64,000 nt of DNA from Pseudomonadota bacterium. GTDB taxonomy: Bacteria > Pseudomonadota > Gammaproteobacteria > Xanthomonadales > Xanthomonadaceae. The notes under the pieces were generated by a model. It saw nothing but the letters and a program-made list of their open reading frames with translations, did not search any database and was not told the DNA's origin. A program made the position numbers and the translations under genes. Below are positions 49,484-57,194 of the stretch, piece by piece; positions within the stretch are counted from its first letter, which is position 1; each line of letters opens with the position of its first letter. The DNA lies in assembly GCA_018242425.1 (NCBI GenBank), contig JAFEBX010000009.1, forward strand, positions 1 to 64,000. The letters run 5' to 3'.

Positions 49484-49744
49484 ATGGCGATCGACGAGAA
49501 ATTCGCGGACTTGGTGGGGGCTGCCTTTGGCGAAGCCTTGCGCCAGGCACGCACGAGTCGCCGGATTTCACAACAAGCCCTTGCTCTCGAAGCCGGGCTC
49601 GACAGGACCTACGTCTCACTGCTCGAAAGGGGCCATCGCCAGCCGACTCTTGCGGCACTGATCTTGCTAGCCGATACCCTCGACACAGACCCTGCGCTAT
49701 TGGTGAAAAAGACAAAGGCTCGGCTGGACAACAGTCAGGGCTGA
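49484..49744 (+). CDS. XRE-family HTH regulator, controller (C) protein-like
   Basis: An 86-aa single-domain HTH protein: FGEALRQARTSRRISQQALA, LEAGLDRTYVSLLERGHRQ, PTLAALILLADTLDTDP. The DRTYVSLLERG recognition helix is the pattern seen in restriction-modification C proteins, which act as dimers and time restriction-gene expression. A C-box-like site lies over its own promoter. Unusually, no restriction gene follows on the same strand; the helicase gene converges with it (20 bp apart). The ATG at 49484 is preferred over a TTG at 49478. It may act in trans on the operon to its right. Confidence 0.8.
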   Translation: MAIDEKFADLVGAAFGEALRQARTSRRISQQALALEAGLDRTYVSLLERGHRQPTLAALILLADTLDTDPALLVKKTKARLDNSQG

Positions 49745-49763
49745 CGGTCTTCCCGACTCGAAG

Positions 49764-51830
49764 TTAGAGCAGATCGCCAAGAAACTCGGATGCCGGCTTG
49801 ACCGCTGAAACGTGGAGATAGTCGCGTGCACGAGTGCAAGCCACGTACAGCAAATGCCGTTCGGTATCGTAGATTTCGGTCAATTCGACCTCATCAGCTG
49901 CCGACTCGATACGCGACTGAGAGGGGATGATTTCTTCGTCGCAGGCCATCACCACAACCGCGCGAAATTCCATGCCCTTGGCCAAGTGCATCGTGGTAAT
50001 GCTGACGAAACCCTCTTCGGTAGCCATTTCCTTGCCCAGCACGCGCCCTTGCAGACTAGCGACCTTTACAGCGGACTGTGCACGCGGCAGTTCTTCGTCG
50101 GATCGCACAAAGACGCCTATTTCGTGCGGAAGAACACCACTGGCGCCGCACTTTTTCAGCCATTCACCAACGGCCTGACTTTCCTCGCCGGGCGTGTCGA
50201 AACTGCAAATGTTCGGCTCCGGGCCATTGAACACGGAAACCGTGCCTTTGCGATTCTCCGTATTGCCGTCCACATCGGACACTTCAGGACCAAGCAGTCG
50301 ATCGGCTTGGGATCGAATCTGGTGTGAAGTGCGGTAATTGATGTTCAAGGTGCGTGACCGGCCGCGCACATCCACACCAAGTGACTTCCACGAGAACGGT
50401 TGCTGAAAGATACGTTGCCCCAAGTCTCCGGCGAAGAACAATGCGTTGGCTTGGTTGCCCGCGACGGACGACAGGAAACGCAGCTGCTGAGCGCCAATGT
50501 CCTGGGCTTCGTCCACCAGGACGTAGTCGAATACTGGATGCTTGCGCTTGGGCATGGCCTCAGCCAACTTACTGAACATCTCGGCCTTGGTGATCTTCCC
50601 GGCCTGCTTCAGCTCATCCTGCACCTTGGCAAAGACCTGCCACAGCAGAGCGCGCTGGGCTTCGGGCAGTCGGGTCTTGCGACCCAACCGCTTGGCATCG
50701 CGATAGGCCTCCCAGCTGTCCAATTGCCATGTATCCACGATTTCTTCCCATTCCGTTAACAGAAACGCTGGACTAATTTTCAGGCCATCGACCTGCCGGG
50801 CAGCGGACTGAAGTAGCAAGGAAATTTCATCGCGACTGGCAAACGTCGGCTTTCCGTACTCTGCGGAATACAGCTTGATCCCAATCGCGTCCATAGCCGC
50901 GACATCGATCCGCTCTGCCAGTCGGGGCGTGTTGTAGACGAGTCGAAACAGATTCGAACGCAGCGCATTGGCAAGTGTCTCTGAGAAGGTGGCGAGCAAA
51001 ATGCGGGCATCCTCGTCCCTGCGTGCCAGATACACGGCACGATGGAGTGCCACCACGGTCTTGCCGGTGCCAGCCGAACCGGAAACACGTGCCGGTCCGT
51101 TGTATTCGCGCTCGACCATGTGCCGCTGCGACGGATGCAGAAACACCGTCCACTTGTCCCACGGGTACTCCAACGCGCGCGTCAGTTCTTCCACATCGGA
51201 CATGACGCGGAATCGGCGTTGCGCATCCGGGTGTTGGAACGGGTCCTCGATCTTTCCAATGGGCTTCGGGACAAAAGGCATGCCACCCGTTGCTAGTTCC
51301 AGCAAGGCCTCTGCCGCCTCGCTGGGCAGGTGATCCGCCAATTCGAGCAGGTTGTCTTCATCGGCCACCGCACGCACATCCGCCAACCATTCCGGTGGGA
51401 CGCCATAGGCCAATAACTGTTCATCACTGTATTTTCCGAACAGCACTGTGGATGCAGGCTTGGCCGCTTCCACGTACTTGGGAATGGCAATTTCCTGCAC
51501 ACGTTCGCGGATTTCCACCAACTGCGCCGCGCCGGTGGTCGGGTGCGTTTCCAGCTTGCGACGCTCAGCCCATTCGTAGGCCTTGTCGTGATGATCGACA
51601 TAGCAGAGCAGCAAGCTGCCAGCCGTCTTGTGGACTATTAGGCGGATGTCGCGATTGACGCGCACCGACCAGAAATTCGGGTCTTTGGCCTTATCAAGCT
51701 TGTGGAAGCTCATGCCATTGCCGGTTGGATCAACCTGCAAATCAAAGGCAGTAGTTTTGGCAGCCTTCTGCTCATCGCCGGTCAATCGAGCAAGGCTGGA
51801 AGTGAAAGTGTCAGAAATGCGAAATTCCAT
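49764..51830 (-). CDS. RelE/ParE-fold domain fused to UvrD-type superfamily I helicase
   Basis: A protein of 688 aa. Residues ~1-95 read like a RelE/ParE toxin fold (MEFRISDTFTSSLARL, FHKLDKAKDPNFWSVRVN, RDIRLIVHKT, CYVDHHDKAYEWAE). The helicase begins near 245 with Walker A VSGSAGTGKTVVAL, then DEAQD (about 440-444), GDLGQRIFQ, INYRTSHQ, TTMHLAKGMEF and the motif VI-like YVACTRARDYLHV. All SF1 motifs appear intact. It is the last gene of the five-gene operon and overlaps the 428-aa gene (TGATG). Loss of the free toxin gene but retention of its fold suggests a sensing or nucleic-acid-binding role; known defence genes with UvrD-like helicases include GajB-type, but this fusion is not assigned. 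Confidence 0.85.
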   Translation of the reverse strand: MEFRISDTFTSSLARLTGDEQKAAKTTAFDLQVDPTGNGMSFHKLDKAKDPNFWSVRVNRDIRLIVHKTAGSLLLCYVDHHDKAYEWAERRKLETHPTTGAAQLVEIRERVQEIAIPKYVEAAKPASTVLFGKYSDEQLLAYGVPPEWLADVRAVADEDNLLELADHLPSEAAEALLELATGGMPFVPKPIGKIEDPFQHPDAQRRFRVMSDVEELTRALEYPWDKWTVFLHPSQRHMVEREYNGPARVSGSAGTGKTVVALHRAVYLARRDEDARILLATFSETLANALRSNLFRLVYNTPRLAERIDVAAMDAIGIKLYSAEYGKPTFASRDEISLLLQSAARQVDGLKISPAFLLTEWEEIVDTWQLDSWEAYRDAKRLGRKTRLPEAQRALLWQVFAKVQDELKQAGKITKAEMFSKLAEAMPKRKHPVFDYVLVDEAQDIGAQQLRFLSSVAGNQANALFFAGDLGQRIFQQPFSWKSLGVDVRGRSRTLNINYRTSHQIRSQADRLLGPEVSDVDGNTENRKGTVSVFNGPEPNICSFDTPGEESQAVGEWLKKCGASGVLPHEIGVFVRSDEELPRAQSAVKVASLQGRVLGKEMATEEGFVSITTMHLAKGMEFRAVVVMACDEEIIPSQSRIESAADEVELTEIYDTERHLLYVACTRARDYLHVSAVKPASEFLGDLL

Positions 51831-53116
51831 CAAACTTTCCCCTGCGGCTTCTGAATGGCTGCGATGACAGCTTTGTTTCCTGTCAGGATTTCCTCGATAA
51901 GGGTCTTAAGTTCATCAGTCGTATCGGCATGGGAGCCGATGTAGCCCGAACGAAGCAAATCCATAAAAGGTGCCGCACGTAGGTAATTTCCACCCAATGC
52001 CTCGTAGCTCAAGCGAATACCTCCACGTGCCCCCTTGAATGAGGGCGCTTTCCTGACCCGCTCGAAGTGTTCCAATGGCATCAAAATTGATCCATTCGTG
52101 ATGAGCGCATCGCGCTTGACGAACTTTAAATAGAAAAACTCAGAGCTGATCCGGTACTCGGAACCGCTCGGCTTGTGCTCAACACGAAACTTTTTCATTC
52201 GTGTGATTTCATCACTCAATTTCGAGTCTGGCCGATATATCCAATCAGTCGACCCATCCTTTCCATCAACCGGCTCAAGCATTTTGTATTGGAGCGCGAC
52301 GACGCTTTTGTGTGTCAGATTGATGTAGATGAGATCGACACCCAGACAATGTTCAAGCTCTCGCCTATTCGCTGTTATGACTTCCAGCTCTTCGGTGCCT
52401 TTCCGGAACTTTGCCCTGCCTGTCAAATCAGCGCCCACTAGTTCATATCCGCTAATTTTCTTGGCGTCTAGTTCAATCGCGTTGTCTTCCATGAAGGAGA
52501 TGCGGGAAAGGCCACTTTCCTTGCCTTTCGCTAGCTCGATTGATTCAGCTACGTCGCCTTTGCCCAGTCCAAATGTAGCAAGAGCAACACTGATGGCATC
52601 CCCTTGCAAGGAAGCATTTCCATTGAATGCTTTTGGGGCTGAGATTATCGAATCGATAATCTTCAGCGCCGCTGCGTTCGACTCAACGCTACTTAAACCG
52701 CCCAGAAGATGCTTGCTCTGATTGGAACTCAGATTGTTTATATCTTCTTTCGTAAGGCGATTTTTGACTTGCTTTGAGTAATAGCCATTGGAAATGGTTT
52801 GCGCCAAAGCATCTGCGTTACTCGGTTCAATCTTGACTGCCCTACGAATCGTTAGCCTAGAATCAAGGGTTGAGACCGCTGCCACAGAAGACACAAGCCC
52901 CAAGTAAATAGCATCAGCATGTTTCCCGCTCCCCATAACCAAGCAAGGGGTATTCTTTTTCACACCATCAAGCTGATCATGTTTTTTGGCAATGGAAAAT
53001 TTGGCGATGCCATTTCTTGATGAAGTGACAGCATCCCATTCCTCATCATCCAGCCGAAGGACAAGGAAAGGTCGAGATTCGACATGCTTCTTCAGCGATT
53101 CCAGCCGTTCGTCCAT
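51830..53116 (-). CDS. Unknown 428-aa protein of the restriction operon (possible QxK nuclease-like core)
   Basis: Not recognised as any named family. It is in an operon with the methyltransferase (4 bp away) and helicase (overlapping). Two halves are seen: an N-terminal part with RPFLVLRLDDEEWDAV, KKHDQLDGVKKNTPCLVMG, then ILAKGKE-type segments. In the second half, residues ~253-278 read ELEHCLGVDLIYIN followed by VALQYK, i.e. E...D...QxK, the spacing of a PD-(D/E)XK core with Q-x-K as in some Mrr-like nucleases. The 3' third is lysine/arginine rich. The base composition is low in G/C. It is a good candidate for a new component of the defence operon. Confidence 0.55.
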   Translation of the reverse strand: MDERLESLKKHVESRPFLVLRLDDEEWDAVTSSRNGIAKFSIAKKHDQLDGVKKNTPCLVMGSGKHADAIYLGLVSSVAAVSTLDSRLTIRRAVKIEPSNADALAQTISNGYYSKQVKNRLTKEDINNLSSNQSKHLLGGLSSVESNAAALKIIDSIISAPKAFNGNASLQGDAISVALATFGLGKGDVAESIELAKGKESGLSRISFMEDNAIELDAKKISGYELVGADLTGRAKFRKGTEELEVITANRRELEHCLGVDLIYINLTHKSVVALQYKMLEPVDGKDGSTDWIYRPDSKLSDEITRMKKFRVEHKPSGSEYRISSEFFYLKFVKRDALITNGSILMPLEHFERVRKAPSFKGARGGIRLSYEALGGNYLRAAPFMDLLRSGYIGSHADTTDELKTLIEEILTGNKAVIAAIQKPQGKV

Positions 53117-53120
53117 CCTC

Positions 53121-56006
53121 TCAACTCACCTTAAAAACCTTCATCACCTCATCGCCAAGGTGGTTGATGACCTTCACCGCGAAGCGACCAGTGCTGGGCC
53201 TGGGAAACGGGCGTGAAGTATCGGAATTGAGGCTGGCCCAGGCGGTTTCGTCGATCTCGGCCTTGAGGGTGGTCTTTAGCGCCTTGTAGGGGTCGTTGGC
53301 GCCTAGGAAATAGGCGTGGCGGACGAAGAAGGATTCCTCGTTGTAGTCGGTGTCGATGAACCAGCAGGCGATACCCTCGGCGCCATCGCTGCGGACTTCG
53401 CCGGTGCTGGGATGGAACACGTCCACGCCATTGATGCGCACGACCAGTTCCTCGCCGGCGGGTAGTTCGATCACGTCCTTCTTACCGTCGTACTTGCGGA
53501 TGCTGTTGCCCTTAGTGTCCAGCACTTCCACGTCCGGTTCGCCGAATATCACAAACAGGTTGCCCTTGCCGGTGTTCTTCAGGTCTTCGGCCATGTGCAG
53601 GTCGGCGTTCATACGCGCCTTGAGCACGTTGATGCGGCCGAGCTTGCTGAACTCGCTGGCGGGCGCGTCGTAATTGAAGGCGCAAGCGATCACTACATCG
53701 AAACCGGCTTCTCCGGCTTCACGTGCGGCATCAGCAAGATCAGCTCGGGTGACCGTGCCAAATTCCGGACCAACGAAAATGCCAGCGCGCTTGGGTGCGC
53801 CACCTTCAAGGTAAGTGCCGACCGCGCAGACCCAGCCTTCGCCGGGCCATGGTTCCAACGAGATGAACTCGATCTTGTCCGCCTTGTGTGCCTGCTGCAC
53901 GCCTGCGGTCTTAAGGTTGGACAGGATCATCGAGGTGAAGTCCTGGCCATAGTCAGTGCGGTCATCGGCTACGCCGTCGATCAGGTTGTCTTCCTCATCC
54001 ACGCCAAGTACGCGGTGCGGGCTAAGGCTCTCCACAGTGAAGGGACCGGCTACTCGCACCTTCTTCTTGTCCTCGTACGGTTTGTCGTAAAGGAATTCGA
54101 ACTCGGCCTTGGCGGCGATGGAGGCATCGATTTCCTTCTGCCGGGCAATGCGCTGCTGCCACCAGTCGGCGTGCAGATTCTTCGCTGCATCGTTCCACTT
54201 GGTGTCAGGCTCGCGCGGGATTTCCCATTCCTGCCATTGCTTGCCGAGCGCCTTGTTCAGGGCTTCGCGAAGTGGTTCGAGTTTTTGCTGGGCGGATTCC
54301 CAGATGACGTCGATCTCGGCGTTGTTGGCGATGGATTTCAGGGTAATGTGCGGCACGCGCTCATAGACGAAGCCGTGGGCGATGTTGCCGTACACGGCGT
54401 GGCTGGAGGGCGCGCTGCGGGTGACTTCGGCTTCTTTCTGCTGACCTTCACGACTGTCGGCGAGCAGGTAGAACGGATAGCGTGCCCCCATGATGCGGGC
54501 ACGGGCTAGGGCCAACGCGACGCGAGAGGTATCGAGGGTGATCCAGCGGCGGCCCCATTGTTCGGCGACGTAAGCTGTAGTGCCGGAGCCGCAGGTAGGA
54601 TCGAGAACCAAGTCACCCGGGTCGGTGGTCATCAGGATGCAGCGTTGAATTGCGCCTGTAGATGTCTCAACCACGTATTGCTTGTCAGTTCTCACAGCAA
54701 TATCGAACCAGATATTGCTTGCCTCGTAGCCCGGATAGTCTTGAAGAAAACGGCGATAACGAACACTTTTACCTGTGCAGCCAATTCGTGCCGCCTTAAT
54801 GAGGCGCTCAACGCCATCTTGGTTTGTCTTCCAACTCCTACCACCGCCAGGACTAAAGCTCGCTCCCTCGAATTTTAACGGGAAGATGCAAGTTGGCGTG
54901 TAGCCCGACGACACCAGATTGTCATATTGGAACGTCAACACATTTGCTGGGATAACCGACGCCTCCGCGCGCTCTTTCGCGCTTAGCGCCCGATATGTGC
55001 CCGTGTCTGGCTCATAAACCTCGCTATACCTCTCACCTGTTGACGAACCCTCGCCTTGCACTTTGCTGAGTAACGGTTTTCGGAACTTCAGGCGCTCTTT
55101 ATCCCTGGCATACCAGAGGATGTAGTCGCTGACACCTTTTAGACCCGAGCTTCCCAATCCGCCAGTCGTCTTCATCGTGACTAGGCTTATGAAGTTCGAA
55201 TCACCAAAAACCTCATCCATCACCGCTCGCACCCGGTGTACGTTCTCATCCCCAATTTGCACGAAGATCGAACCGCTTTCAGTCAACAAATCCCGTGCCA
55301 CAGTCAGCCGGTCGCGCAGGTAGGTGAGGTAGCTGTGAATGCCATCGCGCCAGGTATCGCGGAAAGCTTTGACCTGCTCGGGCTCGCGGGTGATGTGCTC
55401 TGCATTGCCGTCCTTCACATCGCGACTGGTGGTTGACCACTGGAAATTGCTGTTGAATTTGATGCCGTAGGGCGGATCGAAATAGATGCACTGCACCTTG
55501 TCACGCAGCCCTTCGCGCTCGGCCAGCGACGCCATCACCTGCAGGCTGTCGCCCAGGATCATCCGGTTCTGCCAATGGCCTTCGTGCTGGTAGAACTCGG
55601 TCTTGTCCGCGCCTTCGGGCAGGCCGTTGAAGTCGCCGAACATGTCCAGCGTTCCCGCCTGTGGGGTGGCCTGTTCGCTGAGCCGGCGCAGATCGTCGAT
55701 CAGCACCTTGGGCTTCACCTTCTCCTGGATGTAGAGCGGCGGCGCGTTGACCACCAGATCACTCCAGTCCTGCTGATCCTTGCCACGCCACACCAGTTGC
55801 GGGTCCAGGTCCGGGTTGCGCTGCGCCTTCTCGTCGTACAGACCGTTGCCGCCACGCGGGTACTTCACCTTGATCGGCGCCTGCTCGTGCTGTTGCATCA
55901 CCGACTGGTGCTCGACCGTCGGGATGTTCTTGCGCTTGGCCTCGCTGTGGGTCAGGTCGGTGACCTGCTTGGCTGCGGAGGACTTGGAGGGTTTCTTGGA
56001 GGCCAT
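53121..56006 (-). CDS. Site-specific DNA methyltransferase (type III-like Mod, beta class)
   Basis: A 961-aa N6-adenine/N4-cytosine methyltransferase. The catalytic motif DPPYG (177-181) precedes the SAM-binding motif LDPTCGSGTT (468-477), the order of the beta class used by type III Mod subunits. An N-terminal basic extension (MASKKPSKSSAAKQ) and a long C-terminal region with DFTSMILSNLKTAG and later segments follow, likely for target recognition and Res contact. It is 4 bp upstream of the 428-aa gene and 2 bp from fic, so co-transcribed. With the Res gene it forms a BPTD_3080-type system. Confidence 0.88.
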   Translation of the reverse strand: MASKKPSKSSAAKQVTDLTHSEAKRKNIPTVEHQSVMQQHEQAPIKVKYPRGGNGLYDEKAQRNPDLDPQLVWRGKDQQDWSDLVVNAPPLYIQEKVKPKVLIDDLRRLSEQATPQAGTLDMFGDFNGLPEGADKTEFYQHEGHWQNRMILGDSLQVMASLAEREGLRDKVQCIYFDPPYGIKFNSNFQWSTTSRDVKDGNAEHITREPEQVKAFRDTWRDGIHSYLTYLRDRLTVARDLLTESGSIFVQIGDENVHRVRAVMDEVFGDSNFISLVTMKTTGGLGSSGLKGVSDYILWYARDKERLKFRKPLLSKVQGEGSSTGERYSEVYEPDTGTYRALSAKERAEASVIPANVLTFQYDNLVSSGYTPTCIFPLKFEGASFSPGGGRSWKTNQDGVERLIKAARIGCTGKSVRYRRFLQDYPGYEASNIWFDIAVRTDKQYVVETSTGAIQRCILMTTDPGDLVLDPTCGSGTTAYVAEQWGRRWITLDTSRVALALARARIMGARYPFYLLADSREGQQKEAEVTRSAPSSHAVYGNIAHGFVYERVPHITLKSIANNAEIDVIWESAQQKLEPLREALNKALGKQWQEWEIPREPDTKWNDAAKNLHADWWQQRIARQKEIDASIAAKAEFEFLYDKPYEDKKKVRVAGPFTVESLSPHRVLGVDEEDNLIDGVADDRTDYGQDFTSMILSNLKTAGVQQAHKADKIEFISLEPWPGEGWVCAVGTYLEGGAPKRAGIFVGPEFGTVTRADLADAAREAGEAGFDVVIACAFNYDAPASEFSKLGRINVLKARMNADLHMAEDLKNTGKGNLFVIFGEPDVEVLDTKGNSIRKYDGKKDVIELPAGEELVVRINGVDVFHPSTGEVRSDGAEGIACWFIDTDYNEESFFVRHAYFLGANDPYKALKTTLKAEIDETAWASLNSDTSRPFPRPSTGRFAVKVINHLGDEVMKVFKVS

Positions 56007-56008
56007 GC

Positions 56009-57100
56009 TCAGGTTTCTTCGGGAGGCGGTGTTTCGCCGGTCAGGATGCGAAAAAGCGGCTCGTTGATGTAGTAGTTGGATCGACCGATCCTGCGCTTGC
56101 GCAAGAACCCATCTGCAGCCAACGCGTCGAGATAGCGTGTCGCGGTGAGACGTGAAACGTTCAGGTCGCGCTGCAGGAACTCGATCCTGGTATAGGGATG
56201 CGAGAACAGGTTATTGATCAGGTCCTGGCTGTAGAACTTGTACCCTGCGCGGATGCGGTGCTTGTAATCCATCAGTGCGGCCTTGATGGCCTGGATGGTG
56301 GTGATGCCATCAGTTGCGGTGCGTTCCACTGCGCCGAGCATGTACAGCACCCAGTCTTCCCACAGGTCCCGCTCACGCACGCCTTGCAGCAGCAGGTAGT
56401 AGTCGGCCTTGCTACGCACGATGGCGCGGCTGAGATACAACACCGGCGTATCCAGTAAGCCTTGCTTGACCAGGTACAACACGTTGACGATGCGCCCGGT
56501 ACGGCCATTGCCGTCATAGAACGGGTGGATGCTCTCGAACTGGTGGTGGATCAGGGCCAGCTTGATCAACGGGTCAGCCTCGAACAGCGACTCGTCGTTG
56601 ATGAAACGTTCCAGATCGGTCATCAGGCCCGGCAACAGTTCTGGTGTCGGCGGGGTATAGACCACCCGACCAGCGCCATCCTTCAATGCGGTGCCGGGCA
56701 CCTTGCGGTAGCCGGGGCGGTTCTTTTCCAGTGCTTCCTGGATTTCAACGATGTGATTGCCTGTCAGCAAACCGGAGCGACGCACAGCCCCGAAGCCGAC
56801 GCGCAGTGCGTGGTTGTAGCGCGCCACTTCTTTGGCTGCTGGACTAGCGACCGTGTCCTGCAATGCTTCACGGAACAGTTCGTCGTGGGTGGTGACAATG
56901 TTTTCGATTTCGGAGCTGTCCTTGGCTTCCTGCAAACCGAGGGTGCTGAGCAGGATGTTCTGGTTGGGCATGGATGCGGCCACGCCCTTGAACTCGGCCA
57001 GGCAACGGTGCGTGGAGACCAGCCGCTTAAGAATGGCAGGGGTCTCGAACCGGGCGGGATCGAGGTGCTCCAGAGCCTGCAGGGGCGGCAATTTGTTCAC
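56009..57100 (-). CDS. Fic family protein (AMPylation/nucleotidyl-transfer)
   Basis: A 363-aa protein. The Fic core motif HPFYDGNGRTGR (192-203) is perfect, so it is predicted catalytically competent. An N-terminal inhibitory helix SSEIENI with S62xxxE66N67 is the class II autoinhibition motif. The C-terminal ~80 residues (SHPYTRIEFLQRDLNVSRL, YLDALAADGFLRKRRIG) form a winged helix. The start is a GTG at 57100 without a clear ribosome site. Upstream lies an array of TGTATA half-sites. It sits between res and mod, unusual but known in defence loci, where Fic may be a guard or a regulator. Confidence 0.93.
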   Translation of the reverse strand: MNKLPPLQALEHLDPARFETPAILKRLVSTHRCLAEFKGVAASMPNQNILLSTLGLQEAKDSSEIENIVTTHDELFREALQDTVASPAAKEVARYNHALRVGFGAVRRSGLLTGNHIVEIQEALEKNRPGYRKVPGTALKDGAGRVVYTPPTPELLPGLMTDLERFINDESLFEADPLIKLALIHHQFESIHPFYDGNGRTGRIVNVLYLVKQGLLDTPVLYLSRAIVRSKADYYLLLQGVRERDLWEDWVLYMLGAVERTATDGITTIQAIKAALMDYKHRIRAGYKFYSQDLINNLFSHPYTRIEFLQRDLNVSRLTATRYLDALAADGFLRKRRIGRSNYYINEPLFRILTGETPPPEET

Positions 57101-57135
57101 TTAGAGGGATGTTCTTTAACTAATCAATCCTGAAT

Positions 57136-57184
57136 TGTATACATTTTTCGATTTTCTATACATGTTTTAGCGATCTGTATAGAA
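57136..57184 (-). promoter_or_regulatory. TGTATA operator array upstream of fic
   Basis: The 94-bp AT-rich gap between res and fic holds TGTATACA (57136-57143, self-palindromic), then TTCTATACA (57154-57162) and TGTATAGAA (57176-57184), a perfect 9-bp inverted repeat with a 13-base spacer. Three related half-sites in 50 bp look like an operator, possibly for the Fic winged helix or another regulator. It also suggests that fic, mod and the rest have their own promoter. Confidence 0.6.
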
Positions 57185-57194
57185 TTTCCCCGGT

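Noticed and set aside
49764..51830. GajB of a Gabija system
   Set aside because: No GajA-like OLD nuclease is next to it, and the N-terminal RelE-like domain is not part of GajB.
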